Below are positions 1 through 9,563 of a DNA stretch of 56,723 nucleotides, one piece after another. A model generated the notes under the pieces. That model was not told the origin of the DNA. It ran no database searches and was given only the letters and a program-made list of their open reading frames with translations. Positions within the stretch are counted from its first letter, which is position 1; each line of letters begins with the position of its first letter. The stretch comes from Bacteroidaceae bacterium (GTDB taxonomy: Bacteria; Bacteroidota; Bacteroidia; Bacteroidales; Bacteroidaceae). The stretch lies in NCBI GenBank assembly GCA_024401185.1, contig JAKSLO010000003.1, positions 1-56,723 on the forward strand, read 5' to 3'. The position numbers were made by a program, and so were the translations under genes.

Positions 1-123
1 GTAAGATGCATTCAAGGAGCAGGACATTTACTTTTGACCGTCGTCAAAAGTAACTCCCTTAGCTTCCTAACTCCTTTATCTCCCTAATACTGAAGCATGT
101 GAAGCTTGCGAAAGTTGAATTAA
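1..123. other. Noncoding left edge with hairpin and dispersed repeat end
   Basis: No gene is seen. Positions 30-38 and 43-51 form a perfect 9-bp inverted repeat (ACTTTTGAC / GTCAAAAGT) with a 4-nt loop. The right part ends with GCTTGCGAAAGTTGAAT at about 105-121, just outside the stop codon of the FHA gene. Near-copies of this end occur at several other gene boundaries in the window, so it is probably one end of a dispersed palindromic repeat. Confidence 0.5.
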
Positions 124-648
124 TTATTCATTTGCTGTGCGAAGAATGAGGGTGGTGGCACCGATGGTGATGATGCTACCTTCTTCCAGTCGGATGCGAT
201 CTTGATCCTTCAGGATGTCGTTCATGTAGAATGTGCCGGTATTGCTGGGAGCATCGCGCAGGATGTATTGCAAGTCACCGCGCTTGTTGCGCTGTACACG
301 AATGATGCAATGCTTGGTGTCCACGCTGGGATCGACCGTCTCGATGGGACAGTTAATGTTGTTGCCCAGCACCTTGCGGCCAAACACGTTGTCGCCCATG
401 TGCAAGGGAATGACCTGCTTGAAATGGAAACAGTTCTCCACCACAATGATGCTGCCCTGCTCCTCGGCATTCTCCTGCTCATCGAGCACTTCCTCCTTCT
501 GAGTGGAACGAAGCTTGCTCACACCCAGACGAATGGCAAACTGCTTTCTGCAATTCTCGCATTCGAATACCAACTGCTGTCCGTCTTGATATTTTGTTTC
601 GTCAAACGTGATGAAACTCTCGCATTTAGGGCACCTTACTCTTTTCAT
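124..648 (-). CDS. Zinc-ribbon plus FHA domain protein
   Basis: A 174-residue cytoplasmic protein with two parts. The N-terminus has CPKC (6-9) and CENC (30-33), a zinc-ribbon pattern. Residues about 85-170 fit a forkhead-associated domain: FGRK at 89-92, KH at 112-113 and SNTGTFYMN at 135-143. FHA domains bind phosphothreonine peptides, so this is likely a phospho-dependent adaptor, but no kinase is visible nearby and the partner is unknown. Its start overlaps the last 4 bases of the upstream HU/SPOR gene, which implies translational coupling and a shared role, perhaps in the cell envelope or division. Domain assignment is firm; the role is inferred. Confidence 0.85.
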   Translation of the reverse strand: MKRVRCPKCESFITFDETKYQDGQQLVFECENCRKQFAIRLGVSKLRSTQKEEVLDEQENAEEQGSIIVVENCFHFKQVIPLHMGDNVFGRKVLGNNINCPIETVDPSVDTKHCIIRVQRNKRGDLQYILRDAPSNTGTFYMNDILKDQDRIRLEEGSIITIGATTLILRTANE

Positions 649-1952
649 TTCTCTAATTCAATAACCCAGGCACTGGCGAAGTCGGAATGCGTCTTTCGCA
701 TGTCCTTGAGGTGTGTGCGTGCATCATCCTTGGTGGCAAATCCGCCTACCACGACACGGCGCATGCTTCCCTTCTCAAACAGCGAGGCTTTAACGCCTTT
801 CTTGCCTAAGTTGTCTATGTAGTTGAGGGCATTTGTCTTGGAAATGCTACTTGCCAGGACGATGAAGTAAGAACCCTTGCTGCTTGTTGCGATGCTCTGC
901 TTGTCCACCTTGCTGGCTGCGTTAGTGGCCGTTGCGGTGCTCTGCTTCTCGGCCTTAGAGGGGGTGCTTACTGCCGTTTCCGTGGCAGGGTTGGCAGGGG
1001 CAGCTGTGGTGCTCGACTCCACCTCGGTTACCTTTGTATCCTCGGTAAAGTCGTAACCCTCGTTCAAAGCCGTCTGCGTGATGTCCACGAGTACAGCATC
1101 AAAAGAGTCGGTTTCCTCCACGATGGCATTCTCGGCAAGGGGAGATGTGCTCTCGGCCTTGGCTTGCACCATGTGAGGTTGCAGGAATGGCATGGATGCC
1201 TGTGTGCTGCCCAACTTGTTGGTAACCATGGTAGGCTTAACCACAAAGAAAAGAGCTATGGTGGCTGCAATGGCTGCCACATACCTCACGATGCTTTTGC
1301 GAACGCGGAAGGTGACATGCTCGTTGTCATGGCTTTCGGCTACCGTTACCTCCTCATCGATAACCTGTGGTTGTTCAACTTCTTTACTCTCGCCAGCCAC
1401 AACCTCCTCGGTGGTTTCGGCTTGAGCTTCCTGCACCACTTCCACTTTCTCTTCTGCCTGAGGCACCTTTGTCTCTACAGGTTCGTGGGTGATGAAGGGC
1501 GCCTTCTCATCTTCCACTTCAACAGAATCTTGTAACCTATTGAAATGTATTGCGTCTAATCCATAATATGATGGGGTAGTGATGCCGCATTCGCATGAAG
1601 CCATAGTGACCTCTGCATCGTCTTCAAGAGAGAAGACACCGATGGAACCAAAGTCAACAGAACCCTCTGTAACAAGTGTCTTGTGGAACTCAGAAACCAT
1701 CTCTTCGCAGCGTTTCAATGCCTCTTCGGGAGAGAGATTGTAAATATTTGCCAATGACTGAAGGAAAATCTCCTCGGGGTCGAAGTTGATGGCAGAGTTA
1801 AAATGTACGTTGCGTACGGGAGGGATGAAGAGGTTCTCTCCAGCAATCCATCTTGCGGGTGTCTGCATGGTGCGGAACTCGCCAAGAGTGGGTACTATCA
1901 CAGTATCGTGTGACAGTAACAGGTATTCTATATGGATTGCCAATTCATTCAT
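645..1952 (-). CDS. HU/CCDC81-like and SPOR domain membrane protein
   Basis: A 435-residue protein. Residues 1-110 resemble the bacterial CCDC81/HU-like domain found ahead of SPOR domains in Bacteroidota (VIVPTLGEF at 18-26, GSIGVF at 102-107). An acidic linker follows, then one transmembrane segment at about 222-240, a low-complexity Ala/Thr/Ser linker, and a C-terminal SPOR domain (about 364-433). SPOR domains bind denuded septal peptidoglycan, so the C-terminus should be periplasmic and the HU-like part cytoplasmic. This architecture suggests a link between the cell interior and the division septum, which is inference. The start codon lies only a few bases downstream of a TACTTTTG promoter-like box, so the mRNA may have almost no leader. 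Confidence 0.85.
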   Translation of the reverse strand: MNELAIHIEYLLLSHDTVIVPTLGEFRTMQTPARWIAGENLFIPPVRNVHFNSAINFDPEEIFLQSLANIYNLSPEEALKRCEEMVSEFHKTLVTEGSVDFGSIGVFSLEDDAEVTMASCECGITTPSYYGLDAIHFNRLQDSVEVEDEKAPFITHEPVETKVPQAEEKVEVVQEAQAETTEEVVAGESKEVEQPQVIDEEVTVAESHDNEHVTFRVRKSIVRYVAAIAATIALFFVVKPTMVTNKLGSTQASMPFLQPHMVQAKAESTSPLAENAIVEETDSFDAVLVDITQTALNEGYDFTEDTKVTEVESSTTAAPANPATETAVSTPSKAEKQSTATATNAASKVDKQSIATSSKGSYFIVLASSISKTNALNYIDNLGKKGVKASLFEKGSMRRVVVGGFATKDDARTHLKDMRKTHSDFASAWVIELEK

Positions 1953-1956
1953 GCTG

Positions 1957-1964
1957 CAAAAGTA
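1957..1964 (-). promoter_or_regulatory. Candidate -7 box for the HU/SPOR-FHA operon
   Basis: Read on the minus strand this is TACTTTTG, a match to the Bacteroidota TAnnTTTG -7 element. It ends 4 bases before the ATG at 1952-1950. No clear TTG -33 element is found at the usual distance, so the call is tentative. Confidence 0.45.
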
Positions 1965-2082
1965 CTATATTTTATTGGTTTGTCCTAACGATAGCACTTA
2001 AATATGATTTTTTTTAAGTGTTTGGATTACTTTTGTAGCTTTGAATTTGGTGGGTATTTGAAAATGGTTATTTTATAGAAGT

Positions 2083-2111
2083 AAAAAAGGCAGCATTTAA
2101 AGTACTGCCTT
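2083..2111 (-). terminator. Intrinsic terminator after the DEAD-box helicase
   Basis: On the minus strand AAGGCAG and CTGCCTT form a 7-bp stem around an 11-nt loop, followed by a run of T. It lies about 75 bases past the helicase stop codon and before the HU/SPOR gene. Confidence 0.65.
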
Positions 2112-2184
2112 GAAATTGTATCTAATTACTGTATTTTAACAAATTGATATACAATGATATAATATCAGTAATTATCGTTTTGCT

Positions 2185-3735
2185 TTAATCTTGCTTGTCG
2201 GTGCTGGTAGGTTTTGCCACGGGCTTTTTTCTTCGCTTGCTCTTAGGCTTAGCGTCAGATTTTGGCTGGGCAGATTCTGTGGCTGAAGTCTTTGCAATAG
2301 GCTGTGCCACATGCTGTTGCTCTGCCTTCTCGCCCTTTTCCGCAGGAGTTTTTGAAGCCTTTCTTGGCTTCTTTTCGGCATTTTCTGCCTTAATGCTTTG
2401 CTTAGGGTGAGAGGCATTTTCTGCCTTGATGCCTTGTTTGGCACGAGAGGCTTTTTCTGTTTTTCCGCTATCCTTGGGGTGAGAGGCTTTTCCGTCCTTG
2501 CGCCCATGGGATTTGCCCTTGCCGTGGTTGCCCTTGGCACCACGTCTCGAATTACGATTGTCCTTGAAGCCTATCTTCTTGCCGGTGTATGCAGGTGCTT
2601 CGCCCAGTTCCTCGGGCATGGCACATTTTTCTACCTCCTTCTCCAGGAACGTCTCTATCTGCTTGAAGGCATACTGGTCTTTCTCGCTTACAAGCGTGAT
2701 GGCAGCACCCTCAGAGCCAGCTCTGGCAGTTCGACCGATGCGGTGCACATAATCCTCTGCATCGTGTGGTACGTCGAAGTTGATGACAAGCTGTATGTCG
2801 TCGATGTCGATGCCTCTCGACACAATGTCGGTGGCTATGAGTATGTCAATCTTCTGAGCCTTGAAACGATACATCACGTCGTCGCGCTGACTCTGCTCAA
2901 GATCGCTGTGCATGGCTTCGCAACTATAGCCGCGACGCTTCAGGGTGATGGCAATGTCCTTCACCTTAAGCTTGGAACCTGCAAAGATGATGACGCGCTT
3001 GGGAGCCTTCTGCTTGAAGAGGTGCTCCAGGATGGGCAGTTTCTGTGGTTCGTAGCAAACGAATGCACTCTGGTGAATGCCTTCGGCAGGCTTTGATACG
3101 GCAAGTTTAACCTGCACAGGGTCGTTCAAGATATTCTGAGCCAGCTTGATGATGTCGTTGGGCATGGTGGCGCTGAACATGATGGTTTGGCGCTCCTTGG
3201 GCAGGTATTTGGCAATTGTCATGATGTCGTCGCAGAAGCCCATGTCGAGCATGCGGTCAGCTTCGTCGAGAATAAAAAACGAAACACGCGACAAGTCGAT
3301 GTTGCCAAGACTCAGGTGACTGATGAGACGTCCGGGCGTGGCAATGAGCACGTCGGCACCCTTCTGCATCGCCTTCTTCTCCTGTTCGTATCTTATGCCA
3401 TCGTTACCACCATACACGGCCACGCTGCTGATGCCAGGGGTGTAGTATGCAAATCCCTGCATGGCTTGGTCGATTTGTTGTGCAAGCTCGCGTGTAGGAC
3501 TCATGATGATGCAGTTGATGGCATCCTTTGGAAAGCCGCCATCATCGAGCATGCTCAGCACCGGCAGCAAGTAGGCAGCTGTCTTTCCGGTACCGGTTTG
3601 TGCTACACCGATGATATCCCTGCCCTCAAGGATGGGGGGGATGGCATGCTCCTGAATGGGCGTGCAATCGGTGAAGTTCATATCGTCGAGTGCGTCAAGC
3701 ACGTTGTCGTTGAGATCTAAGTCGTAAAAATCCAT
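2185..3735 (-). CDS. DEAD-box ATP-dependent RNA helicase (RhlE-like)
   Basis: A 516-residue RNA helicase with all the core motifs: AQTGTGKT (45-52), PTRELAQQ (80-87), DEAD (157-160), SAT (188-190), ATDIVSRGIDID (301-312) and HRIGRTARAG (331-340). The last 120 or so residues are a Lys/Ala/Ser-rich basic tail with internal near-repeats (KASHPK, KAENASHPK), typical of the RNA-binding tails of RhlE/DeaD-type enzymes that act in ribosome assembly and RNA turnover. It is flanked upstream by a heptamer tandem repeat and downstream by an intrinsic terminator, so it is probably transcribed on its own. The helicase family is certain; the exact orthologue (rhlE versus deaD) is not. Confidence 0.93.
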   Translation of the reverse strand: MDFYDLDLNDNVLDALDDMNFTDCTPIQEHAIPPILEGRDIIGVAQTGTGKTAAYLLPVLSMLDDGGFPKDAINCIIMSPTRELAQQIDQAMQGFAYYTPGISSVAVYGGNDGIRYEQEKKAMQKGADVLIATPGRLISHLSLGNIDLSRVSFFILDEADRMLDMGFCDDIMTIAKYLPKERQTIMFSATMPNDIIKLAQNILNDPVQVKLAVSKPAEGIHQSAFVCYEPQKLPILEHLFKQKAPKRVIIFAGSKLKVKDIAITLKRRGYSCEAMHSDLEQSQRDDVMYRFKAQKIDILIATDIVSRGIDIDDIQLVINFDVPHDAEDYVHRIGRTARAGSEGAAITLVSEKDQYAFKQIETFLEKEVEKCAMPEELGEAPAYTGKKIGFKDNRNSRRGAKGNHGKGKSHGRKDGKASHPKDSGKTEKASRAKQGIKAENASHPKQSIKAENAEKKPRKASKTPAEKGEKAEQQHVAQPIAKTSATESAQPKSDAKPKSKRRKKPVAKPTSTDKQD

Positions 3736-3759
3736 TAATATTAAATATGTAGTATGTAA

Positions 3760-3893
3760 GAACTAAGCACTATGAACTGTAAAGAACTATGCACTATGAA
3801 CTATGCGCTATGAACTGTATTAGAACTACGCACTATGAACTATGCACTGTAAAAGAACTATGCACTGTAAAAGAACTAAGCACTATGAACTGT
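3760..3893. repeat. Heptamer-based tandem repeat
   Basis: About 134 bases built from variants of GCACTAT and GAACTAT or GAACTGT, with AAAG-type spacers giving a higher-order unit of roughly 18-24 bases (for example AGAACTATGCACTATGAACT). It fills the gap between the helicase start and the end of the lptF/G-type gene. The ORF that crosses it on the plus strand is repeat-derived and not a credible gene. Confidence 0.85.
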
Positions 3894-3898
3894 TTACG

Positions 3899-5017
3899 TC
3901 ATCTTGGGGCTTTCTTATACAGATACGCCGCGATGATAGTGAATAATATGTTGGGCAGCCATGCAGCGAGTAGCGGAGGCATGCCGGCATTGATACTGAA
4001 TGAGGATGTAATGGTTTGGAAGAGAATGTAGCCAGCACTCAATCCAAGACCAGTGCCCAGGGCAAGACCCATACCGTTCTTTCGCTTCTTGGCAGACAGC
4101 GTAAGGCCGATGGTGGCAAGTATGAAGCTGGCAAAAGGAGATGAGAAGCGTTTGTAGTATTCTATCTCGAACTGCGCACTTCGTCCGTTGCCTCGTATGC
4201 GTTGTTTCTCAATCTGGTCGAGCAGTTCCGCATTGGTCATCGCCTCCTCCATGTGCTTGGTAATCATGAAGTCGCGAGGTTCCATGATGATGACGGAGTC
4301 GAGCGATGGGTAGTGAGTGATAATCTCGCGGTTGGTGTGCATGTCGCGCACTGTGACATTATTTAGCTTCCAGTGGTAGCGCTCGTTGGAGATGGTGTCG
4401 TAGGTAAGGCTTGTGGCAGTAAGGTGCGACACCAGCTTCTTGTTGCGGAATTTGTCAAGGAAGAAGTGGTAACCCGTCTTGAAATTGTTGTCGTAGTGCT
4501 CAATGTAGGCAATAACACCCGTATCTACCTGCATCTGCACGTTGTCGGCATAAGTGGGGTCTTTCTTCTTTTTCTTATAGGAGTTTTCAAACTCAAGGCG
4601 ACGAACGCTGCCTCGGGGAATGACTTCGCTACCCAGATAGAACGTAATGGCTGCGATGATGGCTGCCGAAATCATGTAGGGCCGCATGATGCGACTAAAC
4701 TTCATACCCGCAGCTTGCATGGCAATAATCTCGCTGTTGCCTGCCAGTTTGGTGGTGAAGAAGATGACTGACAGGAAGATGAACAGGGCAGAGAAGAGGT
4801 TGGCGTAGTAGGGGATGAAGTTGAGGTAATAGACAAACAGGATGTCATGCAGCGTGGCATGGTTCTTGGTGAACTTGTCAATGTTGTCGTTGTAGTCGAA
4901 TACTACGGCAATGGTAATAATAAGTATGATGGAGAAGAAATACGTACCCAGGAACTTGCCGATGATGTATCGGTCAAGTCGGTTGAGGAAAGGTATCTTG
5001 AAATTGAACTTCTTCAT
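3899..5017 (-). CDS. LptF/LptG family permease (YjgP/YjgQ)
   Basis: A 372-residue inner-membrane protein with the LptF/LptG layout: three transmembrane segments in the first 120 residues, a large periplasmic beta-rich section of about 170 residues, and three more membrane segments at the C-terminus ending in a KKAPR tail. In LPS transport this family pairs with the LptB ATPase to extract lipopolysaccharide from the inner membrane. LptF and LptG cannot be told apart here. It lies 11 bases after tgt, in line with lon-tgt-lptF/G being one transcript. No lptB or lptA is in the window. Confidence 0.88.
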   Translation of the reverse strand: MKKFNFKIPFLNRLDRYIIGKFLGTYFFSIILIITIAVVFDYNDNIDKFTKNHATLHDILFVYYLNFIPYYANLFSALFIFLSVIFFTTKLAGNSEIIAMQAAGMKFSRIMRPYMISAAIIAAITFYLGSEVIPRGSVRRLEFENSYKKKKKDPTYADNVQMQVDTGVIAYIEHYDNNFKTGYHFFLDKFRNKKLVSHLTATSLTYDTISNERYHWKLNNVTVRDMHTNREIITHYPSLDSVIIMEPRDFMITKHMEEAMTNAELLDQIEKQRIRGNGRSAQFEIEYYKRFSSPFASFILATIGLTLSAKKRKNGMGLALGTGLGLSAGYILFQTITSSFSINAGMPPLLAAWLPNILFTIIAAYLYKKAPR

Positions 5018-5028
5018 CGTGAATTATT

Positions 5029-6159
5029 TTAAAGTCTGTTGGTTACCTTCTTAATCATTTGGTTCTTCCATGCACGGAAATCGCCTGCTATGATGTGCTG
5101 ACGTGCCTGTCCTACCAACCAGAGGTAGAAGGTGAGGTTGTGTATGCTGGCAATCTCCATGGCCAGAAGCTCCTGTGCCTTGAACAAGTGGTGCACGTAG
5201 GCCTTGCTGTAGAAAGTATCTACGCTGGCTGTACCGAAGGGGTCAAGGGGTGAGAAGTCGTCCTCCCACTTCTTGTTGCGCATGTTCATGATGCCCTCGG
5301 CGGTAAACAGCATGGCGTTGCGACCGTTACGGGTAGGCATCACGCAGTCGAACATGTCGATGCCGCGCTCAATGCCCTCCAGCAGGTTGGCAGGCGTTCC
5401 TACTCCCATCAGGTAGCGTGGCTTGTCCTTGGGCAGAATCTCGTTTACAACCTCAATCATCTCGTACATCACCTCGGCTGGTTCGCCTACAGCCAAACCG
5501 CCAATGGCATTTCCGTCGCACTCCTTGGATGCCACGAACTCAGCCGACTGGCGACGAAGCTCGGGGAAGGTGCAACCCTGTACGATAGGGAAGAGTGACT
5601 GCTGATAGCCGTACTTGGGCTCCGTCTCGTTGAACCTCTTGATGCAGCGATCGAGCCAGCGATGAGTCAATCCAAGGCTCTTCTTGGCATAGTCGAAGTC
5701 GCTTGTGCCTGGAGGGCATTCGTCAAGCGCCATCATGATGTCGGCACCGATGCTGCGCTCAATGTCCATCACTCCCTCGGGGGTGAAGAAATGCTTTGAA
5801 CCGTCGATGTGACTTCTGAACTCACAGCCTTCCTCTTTCAGCTTACGGATGCCGGTGAGCGAAAACACCTGAAAACCACCACTGTCCGTGAGGATGGGAC
5901 GATCCCAGCCATTGAACTTGTGCAAGCCACCAGCCTTCTCGAGCACCTGGGTGCCAGGACGCAGATAAAGATGGTAGGTGTTGCCCAGGATGATCTGTGC
6001 CTTCACCTCATCCTTCAGGTCGCGTTGCAGCACACCCTTTACCGTGCCCGCAGTTCCTACAGGCATGAAGATGGGCGTCTCGATGGTACCGTGATCGGTA
6101 GTCAGCAATCCCGCACGCGCATTGCTCTCGGCATCAGTATGTTGAAGTTGAAATTTCAT
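5029..6159 (-). CDS. tgt: tRNA-guanine transglycosylase
   Basis: A 376-residue enzyme that exchanges guanine-34 for preQ1 in tRNAs with GUN anticodons, on the queuosine path. The substrate-binding TDSGGFQVFS with Asp92 and the nucleophile region FDCVMPTRNGR with Asp271 are intact, as are VQGCTFPELR and GGLAVGEP. The part that in the Escherichia coli type carries the zinc ligands (CxCxxC then His) reads SPLDPFGTASVDTFYSKAYV here, with no cysteines, though the following His pair remains. The enzyme is still recognisable over its whole length. It starts 12 bases after the lon stop codon. Confidence 0.95.
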   Translation of the reverse strand: MKFQLQHTDAESNARAGLLTTDHGTIETPIFMPVGTAGTVKGVLQRDLKDEVKAQIILGNTYHLYLRPGTQVLEKAGGLHKFNGWDRPILTDSGGFQVFSLTGIRKLKEEGCEFRSHIDGSKHFFTPEGVMDIERSIGADIMMALDECPPGTSDFDYAKKSLGLTHRWLDRCIKRFNETEPKYGYQQSLFPIVQGCTFPELRRQSAEFVASKECDGNAIGGLAVGEPAEVMYEMIEVVNEILPKDKPRYLMGVGTPANLLEGIERGIDMFDCVMPTRNGRNAMLFTAEGIMNMRNKKWEDDFSPLDPFGTASVDTFYSKAYVHHLFKAQELLAMEIASIHNLTFYLWLVGQARQHIIAGDFRAWKNQMIKKVTNRL

Positions 6160-6171
6160 CTGTCTCTGCGT

Positions 6172-8631
6172 TTACTTCTTTTCGGCTGGTTCGTCGTAGG
6201 TGAATTGTATGGGGTTGCTCACTTTCTCCTTGAGCAGTGCAAAGTCGAACACGTCCGATACATTCTCTACGTAATGGAAGGTGACTCCGTTCAGGTACAT
6301 TTCGGGAATCTCCTCTATGTCTTTTCTGTTTTCGTTGCAAATCATGATGTCGGTGATGCCAGCACGCTTGGCAGCAAGAATCTTCTCCTTGATGCCACCC
6401 ACGGGCAGAACCTTACCCCTGAGGGTAATCTCTCCCGTCATAGCCACACGCTGACGCACCTTGCGCTGGGTGAGGGCAGAAGCCAATGAGGTGGCCATGG
6501 TTACACCGGCAGAGGGGCCATCCTTGGGTACGGCACCTTCGGGCACGTGGATGTGGATGTTGTAGTTGTCGAAGATGCGCATGTCAAGGTTCAGCATGTC
6601 GGCATGAGCCTTGATGTACTCCAAAGCCAGAACGGCACTCTCCTTCATCACGTCGCCCAGATTACCGGTAAGGGTGAGCTTGCCGCCCTTGCCCTTGCTA
6701 AGGCTGGTTTCGATGAAGAGAATCTCGCCACCCACGCTTGTCCATGCCAATCCGGTCACCACGCCGGCATTGTCATTGCCCTGGTACTTGTCGCGGTTGT
6801 AAGGAGGCTTGCCCAGAAGGTCGGGCAGCATGTCGGGAGTGATGGTCTTGAATTCCATCTTCTCGTCGCGAGCACACATAAGGGCTATCTTTCTGAAAAT
6901 CTTGCTGATTTGCTTCTCAAGGCCACGCACGCCACTTTCGCGTGTATAGTCCTCGATGATGCGTTCAAGGGCAGCCTTGTTGATCTTCAGGTCCTTTCGG
7001 TCAGCAAGACCGTTGTTCTCTTTCTCCTTGGGAACAAGGTGCTTGCGTGCTATCTCTATCTTCTCCTCGGTAATGTAGCCGCTCACCTCAATCAGTTCCA
7101 TTCTGTCCAACAGGGGTTGGGGGATGGTGCTCACATTGTTGGCCGTAGCGATGAACATTACCTTTGACAGGTCGTAGTCGATGTCGAGGTAGTTGTCGTG
7201 GAACGTGGTGTTCTGCTCGGGATCCAATACCTCAAGCAATGCCGATGAGGGATCGCCCTGCATGGTGTTCTGCGTCACCTTGTCCACCTCGTCGAGTATG
7301 AATACGGGGTTGGAAGAACCTGCCTTGATAATATTCTTGATAATGCGTCCGGGCATGGCACCGACGTAGGTCTTGCGATGACCGCGAATCTCCGACTCGT
7401 CGTGCAAACCACCCAGTGATACGCGCACATACTTACGCTTCAAACTGCTGGCAATGCTCTTTCCCAATGATGTCTTACCCACTCCTGGAGGGCCATACAG
7501 ACAGATGATGGGGCTTTTCAGGTCGCCACGCAGTTTCAGTACAGCCAGATGCTCCAGGATGCGCTCCTTCACCTTCTCCATGCCGTAATGGTCGCTGTTG
7601 AGCACTTTCTCGGCGGTGGAAAGCACGAGCTGATCCTTCGTATAGCTGTTCCAGGGCAGTTGCAGGATGGTTTGCAGGTAGGTGAGCTGCACGTTATAGT
7701 CGGGACTTGTGGGGTTGAGTCGCTCCAGCTTCTCTACCTCACGGGCAAAGATTTCATCCACCTCTTCCGACCAGTCCTTTTTGAGCGCCTTCTCGCGCAG
7801 CGACTGGCTGTCGCGCATAGAGTCAGAGGCATTGCCCAGCTCCTCCTGGATGTTGCGCATCTCCTGGTGAAGGAAATACTCGCGCTGCTGGTTGTTGAGG
7901 TCGGATTGTGTCTTTTGCTTCAACTGGTTGCGTATGTTGCTGAAGTTCAGTTCGCGGTTGATGATGCGCATCGTCTTCAGCGTGCGTTCCATGATGCTTG
8001 ACTCATAGAGCAATTCAATCTTCTCGATGGTCTTGAAGGGGAAGCAGCTGCACACGAAGTGCATGTAGAACAAGTCGTTTCGTATGTTCTTGATGGCATA
8101 CAGAGCGTCTCTGCCCATTTCGTCCGTCTCTTCCATCAAGCTTTCAGCATGTTTGCGGAAGTCGGTCATCAGCATGTCAAAATCAACGGATTCTGACTTT
8201 CTGGGCATCTTTTCGATTGCCTTCCTGACGCTGGCATACGTGATGGTTTGCTTGTCCAGGGTGGCTAAAAGCTTAATACGGCAAAGTCCCTGCAGTATCA
8301 CGGTTTGTGTCTTGTTGGGCATCTCAATGGTGCGCATTACGCGTGCCACCACACCCATCTTGTACAAGTCGCTGATATCAGGGCTCTCAATGTCGGATGC
8401 CTTCTGGCAGAAGACGGCAACAAATCCGTTTGACCTTTCGGCTTGCTGCACTACCCTCAGGGATGACTTGCGAGTGATGCTTACGGGAATCATCACGCTG
8501 GGGAAGAGTACCATGTTGCGAAGTGGCAGCAAAGGCATCTCGTCAGGGAAATCTACGTCTGTAAAAGTTGCGAAGTCACCATCGAAGTCGGCCACGAAGT
8601 TGACGTTCATGTTATTGTCTTTATCGCTCAT
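6172..8631 (-). CDS. lon: ATP-dependent protease Lon
   Basis: An 819-residue Lon protease that degrades misfolded and regulatory proteins in the cytoplasm. The N-terminal substrate domain spans about 30-230, followed by a coiled-coil stretch. The AAA+ module has Walker A GPPGVGKT (380-387) and Walker [10 protein letters not shown]. The C-terminal protease domain has the catalytic Ser707 in PKDGPSAG and Lys750 in GGIKEK. It is full length and is the first gene of the probable lon-tgt-lptF/G operon. A TACCTTTG box lies about 65 bases upstream. Confidence 0.97.
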   Translation of the reverse strand: MSDKDNNMNVNFVADFDGDFATFTDVDFPDEMPLLPLRNMVLFPSVMIPVSITRKSSLRVVQQAERSNGFVAVFCQKASDIESPDISDLYKMGVVARVMRTIEMPNKTQTVILQGLCRIKLLATLDKQTITYASVRKAIEKMPRKSESVDFDMLMTDFRKHAESLMEETDEMGRDALYAIKNIRNDLFYMHFVCSCFPFKTIEKIELLYESSIMERTLKTMRIINRELNFSNIRNQLKQKTQSDLNNQQREYFLHQEMRNIQEELGNASDSMRDSQSLREKALKKDWSEEVDEIFAREVEKLERLNPTSPDYNVQLTYLQTILQLPWNSYTKDQLVLSTAEKVLNSDHYGMEKVKERILEHLAVLKLRGDLKSPIICLYGPPGVGKTSLGKSIASSLKRKYVRVSLGGLHDESEIRGHRKTYVGAMPGRIIKNIIKAGSSNPVFILDEVDKVTQNTMQGDPSSALLEVLDPEQNTTFHDNYLDIDYDLSKVMFIATANNVSTIPQPLLDRMELIEVSGYITEEKIEIARKHLVPKEKENNGLADRKDLKINKAALERIIEDYTRESGVRGLEKQISKIFRKIALMCARDEKMEFKTITPDMLPDLLGKPPYNRDKYQGNDNAGVVTGLAWTSVGGEILFIETSLSKGKGGKLTLTGNLGDVMKESAVLALEYIKAHADMLNLDMRIFDNYNIHIHVPEGAVPKDGPSAGVTMATSLASALTQRKVRQRVAMTGEITLRGKVLPVGGIKEKILAAKRAGITDIMICNENRKDIEEIPEMYLNGVTFHYVENVSDVFDFALLKEKVSNPIQFTYDEPAEKK

Positions 8632-8694
8632 TTTTTTTGCTTTATATGAGTGTATTTGCTATTCGTTAGATTTTGCTAAGTGCAAAAACGGCTG

Positions 8695-8702
8695 CAAAGG
8701 TA
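8695..8702 (-). promoter_or_regulatory. Candidate -7 box for lon
   Basis: The minus strand reads TACCTTTG, matching TAnnTTTG, about 64 bases upstream of the lon ATG. The -33 element is not clear. Confidence 0.45.
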
Positions 8703-8807
8703 GCGAAAAATATCGAATTTTAAAGGTTACTAAGGTATAAATTTCGTGAATAAATCTTAATTATTATTGTTTGTATGCGTATTCGCGCGTGATATTTTAT
8801 GTTTTTG

Positions 8808-8815
8808 TACTTTTG
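8808..8815 (+). promoter_or_regulatory. Candidate -7 box for the tRNA methyltransferase gene
   Basis: TACTTTTG, 28 bases ahead of the proposed TTG start at 8843. No TTG lies at the preferred -33 distance. Confidence 0.4.
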
Positions 8816-8842
8816 TGACGCTTTTTTAACAGATTTATTGTT

Positions 8843-9550
8843 TTGGCAAGTACGTATTTTGACTTTAAGAAGTTTCGCGTGTACCACGACCGGTGCGCAC
8901 AAAAGGTGGGCACCGATGGGGTAGTGCTTGGTGCCTGGGTGAACATAGAGGGTGCCAGGAGAATACTTGATATTGGTACGGGTAGCGGATTGATAGCGTT
9001 GATGGTGGCACAGCGTGAAGAGGATGCCACCGTCTATGGCGTGGATATTGACGAGAATGCCGTGGGACAAGCTCGCGAGAATGTGGCAGCAAGTCCTTTT
9101 GCAGGCAGGGTACAGATAGTGCACTATGATGTAAGGGAATTTGCAGAGCATTCCATGGAGCCGTTCGACCATATTATCTGCAATCCGCCCTTCTATACCG
9201 AAGACACCTTGCCACCCGATGCCACCAGGGCCTTGGCGCGTAATGCCTCGTTGCTGCCCTTCGAGGACTTGGTGGATGCTGCCTCACGTATGCTGGGCGA
9301 GGAAGGGTGTTTCAGCGTGATGCTGCCCATGTCATGCCGCGACTACTTCACGGTGCTGTGCGAGGCAAGTTCCATGCACCTTATCCGCCAGTGTACCGTT
9401 CAAACCGTACAGCGAAAAGCCCCCAAGCGCGTATTGATAACCTACTCTAAGAAGAGAGTGGAAAATGTTTTGAAAGAATCACTTATACTACAGGACGGAA
9501 ACGAAAAGAGCGAGGCATACAAATACCTCGCCCGTGATTTCTATCTCTAA
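8843..9550 (+). CDS. trmN6: tRNA1(Val) (adenine(37)-N6)-methyltransferase family protein
   Basis: A 235-residue class I SAM-dependent methyltransferase. The SAM site is ILDIGTGSGLIAL (residues about 40-52) and the catalytic N6-adenine motif is CNPPFY at about 112-117. The N-terminal FKKFRVYHDRCAQKVGTDGV is typical of the TrmN6/YfiC family, which methylates A37 of tRNA-Val. The start is a TTG; no in-frame ATG fits better because the family signature begins a few residues later. It converges with the lipid kinase gene, with 13 bases between the two stop codons. The methyltransferase family is firm; the exact tRNA target is by homology. Confidence 0.88.
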   Translation: MASTYFDFKKFRVYHDRCAQKVGTDGVVLGAWVNIEGARRILDIGTGSGLIALMVAQREEDATVYGVDIDENAVGQARENVAASPFAGRVQIVHYDVREFAEHSMEPFDHIICNPPFYTEDTLPPDATRALARNASLLPFEDLVDAASRMLGEEGCFSVMLPMSCRDYFTVLCEASSMHLIRQCTVQTVQRKAPKRVLITYSKKRVENVLKESLILQDGNEKSEAYKYLARDFYL

Positions 9551-9563
9551 GTATATTTGGGGT

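Noticed and set aside
202-822. Long plus-strand frame opposite the FHA and SPOR genes
   Set aside because: It lies antisense to two genes with clear domains and has no family features of its own.
3760-3893. CRISPR array
   Set aside because: Units are short heptamer variants without unique spacers of constant length, and no cas genes are nearby.
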